Assembly (NCBI GenBank): GCA_014859105.1
Contig: JACUUX010000030.1
Span: 1-32,032, forward strand
DNA: 32,032 nucleotides
Direction: 5' to 3'
DNA from: Nitrospirota bacterium
GTDB taxonomy: Bacteria > Nitrospirota > Thermodesulfovibrionia > Thermodesulfovibrionales > SM23-35
Positions within the stretch are counted from its first letter, which is position 1, and every line of letters starts with the position of its first letter. Both the position numbers and the translations under genes were made by a program. Positions 8,496 to 16,273 of this stretch are shown piece by piece. The notes under the pieces are model-generated. The model was not told where the DNA came from and ran no database searches. It was given only the letters and a program-made list of their open reading frames with translations.

Positions 8496-10834
8496 TTATG
8501 GATAAACCCCTGAAAAAACTACTCATCGTTACAGTAGGGACATCCCTACTTGAGAAAAAGTTTGATAGCTTTGATGGAGCAACAATAAGTAATAATTTAC
8601 AGGGGTTTGATTATGATGCTTACAATAGTAATGACTTTGAATGGAATGACTATGTAAAAAAGTTTTATGAGGGAGTAAAAAACCTAAATATAAAGGCTGA
8701 ATTAGTCAAGAGGAACGAAACCAATCCAGTAAAATATCGTGCCAACCCTGACAACTTCCCTGCAGAGATATCAAGCATGCTCCTACTATTTAGTGAAGAG
8801 GGATATGTAACATTCAATAATTCAGATATCAATGTCATAAATACCCATCCCGGCTATGATATCCACTTCCTTATCTCAGAAACGGATGAGTGTAAGTATT
8901 GTGCCAGGTCTGTCCAGAGGTATTTTAACGAAAAGATAAAGGTTGATAATGGGCTCTTAATACCTCATGTTAACCTTCATATCGTAAATAAGTTGAGTGA
9001 AAACTCAACAACCTTTAATGAAGGGCTTAAAAATTTTCTCGACAAAGTCCATGAAATTTCTACACCTGCATATCCAGAAATCATTATCAATATCACTACA
9101 GGCTACAAGGGTGTTATCCCTTACATGGTTCTTGCAGGGATGTGTTATGAGAGAACCCGGATTATCTACCTCTATGAGAACTCCGTGTCTATTATAAAAA
9201 TACCAAAGTTACCAGTAAAATTTGATCTCGCTGGCTGGAATGATAATCGTGCCTTCCTGAAGGTGCTGGCAAGTTCTTCGAAATGGGCACAGTTTTACAG
9301 CGACCCTGAGAAACTTCCAGTCCCCCCTGAGTTCCAAACCCTTTTTGCAAGAGATGACTCAGGGATTTCCCTATCTCCATTTGGAAAATTTCTTCAAGAG
9401 AAATATCTCACATCGAAGAGGGAAAAGGCACTCTCTGAGTTCGGAAGAGGGTTTATCCTTGCGGAGATGATTCGTGATGATACAAAGCGGGAGATGCTCA
9501 AAAACTGGATAAGAAATTCTCAGAACATCTGGTATGGCGACAACATCCCCGAAGCTGTTGACCATTCAAGGGGGCACTGCCAGAGGCTTCTTGAACTCGC
9601 GGCCCATATAATCAGACCGATAGAGGCTGCTACTAATGGGCAGTTTCTTTCAGAGGATGAACTAATTGTTTTGACCATAGTCCTCTGGTTCCATGACATT
9701 GGCCATTCTGGCAGGAAGATGATTAAGGACATTAATGATTCCACAGTTACCAAATTATTGAATGGAGATAAAGATGGACTTATTGATATAGACATCTCTG
9801 ACTTTCCAACTGCCAATAGAGACTTACATCACATCCTCGGTTTCATAGAGGCATTAAGAGAGCCTGAATACTATGGCTTTAAGAATGATGGGGGTGATGG
9901 TTATCTTCCCCTTAAATACCTCAAGCCAGCCATATATGCCTATCTCTACCATAGAAAGAAAATGCCTAAAAATGATAATGGTAATGATTACTTTGAATTT
10001 CCACCATTAGGTATAAAGATACAAAAACCAATCCCTGATAGTTGGAAGAACGAAACTTTGGATATCAGATTAAGATTCCTTGCAGCCCTTCAGGCATTTA
10101 TAGATGAATGCGATAATTCACGGGAGAGAACAGGGGATGAGGAATTCAAAATGAGAAGAACAAGGCAAACGGAAAGGGAAATAGAGACGGAATATGAAAA
10201 GATGAAGGGGCTATATGATCAATTTAAAAACGATGATGAAGAGGATTTCGAACCTCTTGTCAGTCTTTTCAAAGATAGCAATGGTAATTTTAGGTCAGAT
10301 GAAGAATTAAAAGAGCTTAGTAAAAAGTTGGATTTAACAAAGACTAAAATAAATAGTACCCCTATAGGTGAACTTTTAGATTGTCTTATCAAAAAGTGTT
10401 TTAATGATAAATCCAATGACCTCCTGTTTAAGGAGATGACAAAGACCCTGAATAAGATAATCTTCAAACTGATACAAAACTGGCATATGGATAAGAGCGA
10501 TAAGTATAGCTCCGTCTTTTTCATTCCTGAAAAAAAGAATGCCAATCTCTGTTTCCATATCGGTATAGAAAGCGAGAATAATATTTTTGACCAAACAAAC
10601 GAGTTTGAAGAAGAATCCAAAAATATTGATAATATTATAATAATCTTTTCTTCGAGACCAAAAGACCAGGCAATAAAGGATATATGTGAGCAATACAAAA
10701 AGGTGAAGGATATACTTGAAAAGAATGGAATCAAGTTTGAAAGGATCTTCTGGTATAAAGATGGAAAACAACAAAGTGATGGTAAAGAGATTTTGAAATA
10801 TCTCTCCGAGGGTAACAGTGAAGACAATAAATAA
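8486..10834 (+). CDS. CARF-HD effector protein
   Basis: A 782-residue candidate cyclic-oligoadenylate-activated effector. Residues about 10-245 form a CARF-like Rossmann unit: LLIVTVGTSLLE at the first strand and loop, and NITTGYKGVIPYM at 202-214, as in Csm6/Csx1 and the TIGR02619 group. Residues about 350-500 form an HD domain with H360, H403-D404 (WFHDIGHSG), H448/H449 (DLHHILG) and a late His in YLYHRKKM, a full metal-binding set. About 280 further residues, highly charged and unrecognised, follow. I infer metal-dependent nuclease or phosphohydrolase activity gated by the Cas10 product; DNA, RNA and nucleotides are all possible substrates. The operon's Cas10 lacks its own HD. ATGs at 8486, 8492 and 8498 are all possible starts. 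Confidence 0.75.
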   Translation: MVMIMDKPLKKLLIVTVGTSLLEKKFDSFDGATISNNLQGFDYDAYNSNDFEWNDYVKKFYEGVKNLNIKAELVKRNETNPVKYRANPDNFPAEISSMLLLFSEEGYVTFNNSDINVINTHPGYDIHFLISETDECKYCARSVQRYFNEKIKVDNGLLIPHVNLHIVNKLSENSTTFNEGLKNFLDKVHEISTPAYPEIIINITTGYKGVIPYMVLAGMCYERTRIIYLYENSVSIIKIPKLPVKFDLAGWNDNRAFLKVLASSSKWAQFYSDPEKLPVPPEFQTLFARDDSGISLSPFGKFLQEKYLTSKREKALSEFGRGFILAEMIRDDTKREMLKNWIRNSQNIWYGDNIPEAVDHSRGHCQRLLELAAHIIRPIEAATNGQFLSEDELIVLTIVLWFHDIGHSGRKMIKDINDSTVTKLLNGDKDGLIDIDISDFPTANRDLHHILGFIEALREPEYYGFKNDGGDGYLPLKYLKPAIYAYLYHRKKMPKNDNGNDYFEFPPLGIKIQKPIPDSWKNETLDIRLRFLAALQAFIDECDNSRERTGDEEFKMRRTRQTEREIETEYEKMKGLYDQFKNDDEEDFEPLVSLFKDSNGNFRSDEELKELSKKLDLTKTKINSTPIGELLDCLIKKCFNDKSNDLLFKEMTKTLNKIIFKLIQNWHMDKSDKYSSVFFIPEKKNANLCFHIGIESENNIFDQTNEFEEESKNIDNIIIIFSSRPKDQAIKDICEQYKKVKDILEKNGIKFERIFWYKDGKQQSDGKEILKYLSEGNSEDNK

Positions 10835-11780
10835 TCTTGCAGTCGGAAATAAAACTGTTACTTCCTATCTTGATGGGTCACTTTCTGGCTTTACCACGAT
10901 GACCCTGAAATTCGTTCTCATACCCTTTGAGAAAATTTATCTTGGCCCTGACGAAAAAAAAGGTGACATCTGGCGGGGTGGTTTTGGGGAAGCTTTGAAG
11001 AATCTTGCATGTTTTTATAGGTGGGAGCCTACTGATTGTATGAATTGTGATAAGACCCAAAGTTGTTTTTACTATGCCTATTTTGAATCAGATAAGCCCC
11101 ATCCCTATGTCATCGCACCAGCCCTTGATTCAAAAGAAGTTTATGGGAAAGGTGATGAAATACATCTTGATATTGTTCTTATAGGTGAGGCAATTAGGCA
11201 TGCAGATAAGTTTGTAAAGACAATGGAGGAACTCGGCAGGAGAGGCATTGGAAGAAAAAGGGTCAGGTTTTATATCAAGGATGTAGCGGCAGGCAATGCC
11301 GTCAACTTTGAGGGAATCTCTAATAAAGAGCCAGAATCACCATGTCATTTCTTAATAGAGTTTCTAACCCCTGTTAAGATAAAAGAAAAAGACGAGGGCA
11401 TTTATTACAACAATCTATCCTTCCAGACACTCTTTAAGGTTTTGATAAAGAGGATTATCAATCTTAACAATCTTTATTGCAATGGAATAGGTTTTGACAA
11501 GGAGATGATCGAGAATGGAAAGCAGTATCTCCTCAGATTAGCTGAATCAATTGAAATTGAAACATTTACAGAATGGAAGGATTATAAGAGATTTTCTTCA
11601 AGACAGGATAAATCCATGAAGATTGGTGGACAGTTGGGGATAATAAAGTTGCAGGGTGATTTAACCCCTTTTTACCCTTATTTAAAGATAGGAGAATTTA
11701 TTGGCGTTGGACAGAACACAACAAGTGGATTTGGTAGGTATAGGCTTTTACCGTCTGAGAAATTCAAATCTAATGTTTAA
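10818..11780 (+). CDS. cas6: Cas6 crRNA-processing endoribonuclease
   Basis: Cuts the pre-crRNA within each repeat to give 5'-handle crRNAs. The 320-residue protein shows the Cas6 C-terminal signature: GGQLGIIKLQGDLTPFYPYL followed by IGVGQNTTSGFGRYRL (about residues 290-312), a glycine-rich loop that contacts the repeat. Four cysteines around 70-82 (CMNCDKTQSC plus an upstream Cys) may bind metal. The start is a GTG at 10818 with GAGGG at 10808-10812; a later ATG at 10899 would remove 27 residues. It is the last gene of the effector operon and sits immediately upstream of the array leader. Confidence 0.85.
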   Translation: MKTINNLAVGNKTVTSYLDGSLSGFTTMTLKFVLIPFEKIYLGPDEKKGDIWRGGFGEALKNLACFYRWEPTDCMNCDKTQSCFYYAYFESDKPHPYVIAPALDSKEVYGKGDEIHLDIVLIGEAIRHADKFVKTMEELGRRGIGRKRVRFYIKDVAAGNAVNFEGISNKEPESPCHFLIEFLTPVKIKEKDEGIYYNNLSFQTLFKVLIKRIINLNNLYCNGIGFDKEMIENGKQYLLRLAESIEIETFTEWKDYKRFSSRQDKSMKIGGQLGIIKLQGDLTPFYPYLKIGEFIGVGQNTTSGFGRYRLLPSEKFKSNV

Positions 11781-11985
11781 AATCAATAATAATGATTAAC
11801 TGATTGTAACTTAATGAGAATTTGGAGTTTTTCCGATTAAACCTCAGGCGGTAGTTGAAAATACTTGCTCTTTGACAACTTTATGGCTCTTTTTAATATT
11901 ATTTCAGTGACGCAGTGCGCAAAAATGTTTCTCAGACGGAAAACACACTGGAAAGGTTTGAGCAATAAAGGTTTACAGAGGGTGT
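11781..11985 (+). other. CRISPR leader
   Basis: An AT-rich stretch of 205 bases between cas6 and the first repeat with no coding frame. Array polarity (repeats ending GAAAC on this strand, truncated repeat at the far end) puts the leader here. It contains the promoter candidate at 11872-11900, a short inverted repeat CGCA-G-TGCG at 11911-11919, and a GG-N10-GC spacing at 11950-11963 discussed under findings. Confidence 0.75.
11872..11900 (+). promoter_or_regulatory. Candidate leader promoter
   Basis: A perfect -35 TTGACA at 11872-11877 followed after 16 bp by TAATAT at 11894-11899 (four of six matches to TATAAT) in a T/A-rich tract. Transcription would run into the array. This is the best sigma-70-type match between cas6 and the repeats. 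Confidence 0.55.
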
Positions 11986-12726
11986 ATTCTGAAGAGCCGA
12001 TAATAAGAGGCAACTGAAACATTTGTTATGTAATCCTCTATTGCATACCATACTTTATCAATTCTGAAGAGCCGATAATAAGAGGCAACTGAAACAGAAC
12101 GTTTTTCCTTACATAATCAAGGGCATGATAGAAATTCTGAAGAGCCGATAATAAGAGGCAACTGAAACATTACGCTATCACTGGCATCAAAAATGCTTAT
12201 GATGTGATTCTGAAGAGCCGATAATAAGAGGCAACTGAAACAAACGTAATCCTCCACTTTCATGTCCTTATGCTTATTCTGAAGAGCCGATAATAAGAGG
12301 CAACTGAAACTCGGTGAGACTCCCGAAGCGCAGGATAAGGTTAAATTCTGAAGAGCCGATAATAAGAGGCAACTGAAACGAATCATGCGGATGATATCAA
12401 AGGAAAGCTTTCTGAATTCTGAAGAGCCGATAATAAGAGGCAACTGAAACTGAGTACGTCAACACGAAGGAGTTTGCCTTTCTTAATTCTGAAGAGCCGA
12501 TAATAAGAGGCAACTGAAACGGTAGGATTTTACTCCATCCCTGTAATCACATACCGCATTCTGAAGAGCCGATAATAAGAGGCAACTGAAACTTTATTAC
12601 GAGGATGGTAGGAGGAACAGTAACATAATTCTGAAGAGCCGATAATAAGAGGCAACTGAAACTTTGATTTGCCGCGGCAACCAATTAAATTCTTTTTATT
12701 CTGAAGAGCCGATAATAAGAGGCAAC
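11986..12726 (+). CRISPR. CRISPR array, ten full repeats plus one truncated, ten spacers
   Basis: The 35-bp repeat begins ATTCTGAAGAGCC and ends GGCAACTGAAAC. Full copies, identical by eye, start at 11986, 12061, 12134, 12207, 12276, 12345, 12416, 12486, 12558 and 12628. The eleventh, from 12698, matches for 29 bases to 12726 and then loses the final TGAAAC. Spacer lengths in order are 40, 38, 38, 34, 34, 36, 35, 37, 35 and 35. The GAAAC end gives + strand transcription with an expected 8-nt handle ACTGAAAC, as usual for type III repeats cut by Cas6. Only a weak GCC/GGC stem is visible in the repeat. The leader-distal truncated repeat abuts the adaptation genes. Confidence 0.97.
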
Positions 12727-12729
12727 AGG

Positions 12730-12742
12730 CCGCTTTCAGCGG
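12730..12742 (+). other. Short hairpin between array end and RT-Cas1
   Basis: CCGCT and AGCGG form a perfect 5-bp stem around a TTC loop, starting three bases after the truncated last repeat. No T-run follows, so it does not look like an intrinsic terminator. It may mark or protect an RNA end between array transcript and cas mRNA, or it may be chance. Confidence 0.3.
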
Positions 12743-12776
12743 AGTGAAAGATAAGACTGAAAGGGAGACGAAGATT

Positions 12777-14834
12777 ATGGGGCTATTTGAAGAAATATGT
12801 TCTTATAATAATCTTCTATTGGCTTTTGATAGAGTCGAGGAAAACTCTGGTGCGCCAGGTATTGACAATGTTACCATTGAGGAATTTTCCATTGGACTCC
12901 AGGAGAGACTCATAGCTTTTCGAAAAGACCTTCTGCATGACACTTATAAACCAGATGCATTACTCAAAGTTGGTATCCCAAAGGAGAGCGGAAAAATAAG
13001 ATGGCTTTCTATTCCCACCGTTAAAGACAGAATAATTCAAACATCTGCATCGATGGTTCTTTCACCTATTCTTGATAAAGAGTTTGAGGAATGCAGTTTT
13101 GCATACAGAAAAAACAGATCTGTTCAAAAGGCTATTCAGAAAATAATTAACCTCAGAGATAAAGGTTACTTTTGGATAGTAGATGCTGATATATCATCAT
13201 TCTTTGATGAAATAGACCATGAAATTCTTGTAGAAGAGGTAAGGAAGTATATAAAAGATGTTAGAGTTATAGATTTGATTAAGAAATGGCTGAGTGTCGA
13301 TGTAGTTTATAAAGGCATAAGGAGCAAATTAACAAAAGGGGTTCCACAGGGATCGCCCATATCTCCTCTTCTTTCTAATCTATATCTGGACTCTTTCGAT
13401 GAGTTTTTGATGGAAGAGAGATTAAAACATGTCAGGTTTGCTGATGACTTTGTAATACTATGCAAGGATAGGCCAGACGCAGAAGAAGCACTTGAACTTA
13501 CAGAAGATATTTTGAAAAGGCTAAAACTGAACCTTAACTATGATAAGACCCGTCTTGTCCACTTTGATCAAGGATTTAGATTTCTTGGAGTAGAGTTTTT
13601 AAAGTCAATGGTATATCGCCCTATTTATGAAGAAAAATCGGATATTGAGGAAATTACCAAAGAGATTCCAGTCCACAAAAAACCTATATCACAGGTAACC
13701 TCTAAGATGCCTGATACATTAATGGCAAGGGCTTTTAAAGAAGCAATTATTGAATCCGAGAAAGAGGATATAGACTTTCTCTTTCAGAAAGGACCTGAAA
13801 TAGAGTCCACTGCCTCAGGAGATCCGTTCTTGAGAACTCTATATCTTCTGGAACAGGGTGCGGTTATTAGTAAAGAGAATGAAAGATTCATGATCTTAAA
13901 GGATAAGGAAGTAAAAAAAGAAATTCCTGCCATAAAGGTCGATCAGATAATGATTTTTGGGAATATACAGATTACAACCCAGGCAATGAAGTTCTGCCTT
14001 GAAGAGAATATCCCGATTATTCTTCTTTCAAGCAGAGGAAAATACTTCGGCACTGTGGAGTCATTTAAGAGAACAAATGTTGAATTGCATAAGAAACAGT
14101 TTGATGCAGCTGCTGATAAAAAATTTGCTTTTGAAATCGGAAAGGCGATAGTGAAGGCAAAGATCAATAATTCAAAGGTATTAATTCAAAGATATACAAG
14201 AAAAAGGCCGCATATTATTGTAAATGCTGAAATAGAGAATATGAACATGTTATTGAACAAAATACAATATATGGATAGTCGAGAAGAGTTACTCGGAATT
14301 GAAGGTGCCGCTTCTGCAAGGTATTTTTCTGTATTCAGGACTTTGATAGGTGAACAATGGAATTTTAAAAGAAGGCAGAAACAGCCGCCACCTGATCCAA
14401 TTAATAGTTTATTGAGTTATGGTTATACACTGGTTTTTTACAACATTTATGCGATTATAAGAATGCATGGTTTACATCCATATGTTGGATTTTTACACGG
14501 AATAAGGCACGGACATCCGTCACTTGTTTCAGACCTTATGGAGGAGTTCAGGGCACCGGTTGTAGATGCAGTAGTACTGAATTTGATCCTGAGAGGAAGT
14601 TTGAAGAAAGATGATTTTTTAATTCCCGAGGATGAAGGCTCACTATGTCTTTTGAAGGACGAGGCGAGGAAGGTGTTTATAAAGGCATTCGAAGGTAAAA
14701 TGAATAGTTCTATCTCTCACGAAGGGACTGGTTATCAAGTTGATTACAGGCGGTGTATTGATCTTCAAGTACAGGCTTTACGCCGTGTCATTGAAGGGAA
14801 GAGCGATAAATATGAGCCCATGACAATAAAGTGA
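12777..14834 (+). CDS. cas1: Reverse transcriptase-Cas1 fusion
   Basis: Spacer integrase fused to a reverse transcriptase; relatives capture spacers from RNA. Numbered from the ATG at 12777 (GGGAG nine bases upstream; a GTG at 12744 is the alternative), the 685-residue protein has a group II intron-like RT at about 1-280: GAPGID (25-30), first catalytic Asp in VDADISSFFDEID, PQGSPISPLLSN (190-201) and FADD at 221-224. A charged linker follows. Cas1 occupies about 350-680, starting LYLLEQGAVISKENER, with catalytic residues E509 (GIEGAASARYF), H574 (FLHGIRHGHP) and D586 (SDLMEEFR). Both active sites look intact. There is no Cas6 domain at the N-terminus, unlike some RT-Cas1 proteins; Cas6 is separate here. 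It lies directly downstream of the array and one base before cas2. Confidence 0.95.
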   Translation: MGLFEEICSYNNLLLAFDRVEENSGAPGIDNVTIEEFSIGLQERLIAFRKDLLHDTYKPDALLKVGIPKESGKIRWLSIPTVKDRIIQTSASMVLSPILDKEFEECSFAYRKNRSVQKAIQKIINLRDKGYFWIVDADISSFFDEIDHEILVEEVRKYIKDVRVIDLIKKWLSVDVVYKGIRSKLTKGVPQGSPISPLLSNLYLDSFDEFLMEERLKHVRFADDFVILCKDRPDAEEALELTEDILKRLKLNLNYDKTRLVHFDQGFRFLGVEFLKSMVYRPIYEEKSDIEEITKEIPVHKKPISQVTSKMPDTLMARAFKEAIIESEKEDIDFLFQKGPEIESTASGDPFLRTLYLLEQGAVISKENERFMILKDKEVKKEIPAIKVDQIMIFGNIQITTQAMKFCLEENIPIILLSSRGKYFGTVESFKRTNVELHKKQFDAAADKKFAFEIGKAIVKAKINNSKVLIQRYTRKRPHIIVNAEIENMNMLLNKIQYMDSREELLGIEGAASARYFSVFRTLIGEQWNFKRRQKQPPPDPINSLLSYGYTLVFYNIYAIIRMHGLHPYVGFLHGIRHGHPSLVSDLMEEFRAPVVDAVVLNLILRGSLKKDDFLIPEDEGSLCLLKDEARKVFIKAFEGKMNSSISHEGTGYQVDYRRCIDLQVQALRRVIEGKSDKYEPMTIK

Positions 14835-14835
14835 C

Positions 14836-15111
14836 ATGTTTGTAATGGTAAGCTATGACATAAAGGATGATGGCATACGGAGAAAAATTCAGAAAATTAT
14901 AGAAGGCTTTGGAGAAAGAGTCCAGTACAGCGTATTTGAATGCAGAATCTCAGAGTCACAATATAGAGAACTCAAGAAAAAGGTTATTTCAGTAATGGAT
15001 AAGGACTCAGATAGTATAAGATTTTATAAAATTTGCAATTTCTGCTCAAGAAGGGTTGAGTATCAAGGTAATGGGAAAATTGCAGAAGAAGATTTCTTTT
15101 TCATGGTATAG
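14836..15111 (+). CDS. cas2: Cas2, first copy
   Basis: A 91-residue Cas2 that would bridge two Cas1 dimers in the adaptation complex. The ferredoxin-like first strand MVSYDIKDD carries the conserved Asp. GFGERVQYSVFECRIS is the typical Cas2 helix-strand segment, and RFYKICNFCSRRVEYQG is the last conserved part. It begins one base after the RT-Cas1 stop and is followed by a second, different Cas2. Confidence 0.93.
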   Translation: MFVMVSYDIKDDGIRRKIQKIIEGFGERVQYSVFECRISESQYRELKKKVISVMDKDSDSIRFYKICNFCSRRVEYQGNGKIAEEDFFFMV

Positions 15112-15113
15112 GA

Positions 15114-15389
15114 ATGTTTACCGTAGTGAGTTATGATATTGCTGATGATAAAAGAAGAGCGGATGTTGCGAATGAATTAGAAAATTTCGGCCTGAGGGTG
15201 CAGAAAAGTGTCTTCGAATGTTTTCTAAATGCGGAACAATTTAAGGAAACGAAAGGAAGGCTCGAAACTAAAATTGACTTTGCCGAGGATCAAATCCGTT
15301 ATTACTATCTCTGCAAAAAAGATTTTAATAAGATAGAGTGCAAAGGGAGAAACGTGATTTATAGAGATGAAGATTATTTCATGATATAA
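15114..15389 (+). CDS. cas2: Cas2, second copy
   Basis: A second 91-residue Cas2, two bases after the first. VVSYDIADDKRR, FGLRVQKSVFECFLN and IRYYYLCKKDF are clear Cas2 segments. It differs from the first copy at many positions, so it is not a recent duplicate. Both copies retain the N-terminal Asp (SYDI) and FECxL-type strand and look intact. They could form a heterodimer or serve different prespacer types. Confidence 0.92.
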   Translation: MFTVVSYDIADDKRRADVANELENFGLRVQKSVFECFLNAEQFKETKGRLETKIDFAEDQIRYYYLCKKDFNKIECKGRNVIYRDEDYFMI

Positions 15390-15411
15390 ATACAACAAGG
15401 GGAAGGCTTTT

Positions 15412-15993
15412 ATGAGTTTTGAATGGTTTACAGGTCCTGATTCTGAAATATGGGTATATTTAGACAGGGTTTCAATCATCTTGAGTTATATAGTAGTATT
15501 TTCAATCATTTATGGTATCGTGGTTCTTGTCAAATTCTTCAGAAGGTACAGGAAAATAAAAACACATATGAAAAAAGTTGATGGGACAAGCCCTAAACCA
15601 ATGGCTCTGGCTATAAGTTTTGGTGGAAGCATTAAAAAACCTGTAGAAGATTATCTTAATAAACACTATACACAAAGTATTTCTATAATGGATTATTCTT
15701 CAGAAAAAGAAGTAACTCCACAAAATATTCATGACCACATTAAAAAACTTCTTGAGCTTAAACATGACTTACAAGCAGAAGGAGTTACAGAATTGCATCT
15801 ATTCATAAAAGGACCGGTTATATTTGGTGCATTGGTTGGTGCGATGTTCGATAATTGGTGTAATGTCAAGCTCTACCACAATAACAGAAAAGGAGAATAT
15901 GAAGAGTGGGCAATGCTTCATGCAGCAAAAGAACTTTCACCTGACGAACAACTCGCTGTTCAGACAGCAAAGATGCTGGAGGGAAAAAGATGA
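15412..15993 (+). CDS. Single-pass membrane SAVED-domain protein
   Basis: A 193-residue protein. One hydrophobic segment at about residues 17-43 (VSIILSYIVVFSIIYGIVVL) is followed by a basic stretch (KFFRRYRKIK), which predicts a cytoplasmic C-terminal domain. Residues about 60-175 look like a compact SAVED domain, the CARF relative that binds cyclic oligonucleotides: MALAISFGGSIKKPVEDYL near the start and LHLFIKGPVIFGALVGAMFD then VKLYHN near the end, as in the family's HLFxxGPxxxAxxLG signature. No protease, nuclease or TIR domain is attached. I infer a membrane-perturbing effector or sensor responding to the Cas10 product. It overlaps the next gene (ATGA). Confidence 0.7.
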   Translation: MSFEWFTGPDSEIWVYLDRVSIILSYIVVFSIIYGIVVLVKFFRRYRKIKTHMKKVDGTSPKPMALAISFGGSIKKPVEDYLNKHYTQSISIMDYSSEKEVTPQNIHDHIKKLLELKHDLQAEGVTELHLFIKGPVIFGALVGAMFDNWCNVKLYHNNRKGEYEEWAMLHAAKELSPDEQLAVQTAKMLEGKR

Positions 15994-16256
15994 CTAAAGA
16001 GGATTTAATAACAATTAACCTTGAGGTTATATACGGAAAAGAAAAGGGTCTGAATGCCAAGTTAGATTTAATAGATGAATATTTACAGAAGGTAAAAGAG
16101 CTGTCATGCGAGGGGAAAGAGGTAATTCTTACGGGTGCTGCTCCTGTCTGGCTTTATCTGAAAATAGCACATGCCCTTCACGGAAGAACAAAAAAGTTGA
16201 TTTATAATTCTCCAGTTACCGGAGACGTGGTTATTTTTGATCATAATCCTTTTTAG
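15990..16256 (+). CDS. Csx3-like small protein, possible ring nuclease
   Basis: An 88-residue protein whose second half, GKEVILTGAAPVWLYLKIAH followed by LIYNSPVTGDVVIFDHNPF, resembles the Csx3 core (GKGVILSGRGPIWLYxxxxH...VYDPRLGGAVVV). Csx3 (Crn3) proteins degrade cyclic tetra-adenylate or bind RNA, and so switch type III signalling off. Gene order beside a SAVED sensor supports that role. The N-terminal half is more divergent than typical Csx3, and I cannot confirm the catalytic His/Asp pair, though H168-type residues of the core are represented by AHALHG and FDH. It starts inside the SAVED stop codon overlap, so the two are probably co-translated. Confidence 0.55.
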   Translation: MTKEDLITINLEVIYGKEKGLNAKLDLIDEYLQKVKELSCEGKEVILTGAAPVWLYLKIAHALHGRTKKLIYNSPVTGDVVIFDHNPF

Positions 16257-16273
16257 AAAGTTCGGGAGTATAT

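Noticed and set aside
10219-10827. Antisense open frame of about 200 codons opposite the CARF-HD C-terminus
   Set aside because: Ser/Leu/Phe-rich composition is typical of the reverse complement of a Lys/Glu/Asp-rich gene; no independent evidence of coding.
12117-12443. Antisense open frame running across the CRISPR array
   Set aside because: It is a translation of the repeats (a repeated peptide at each repeat) and not a gene.
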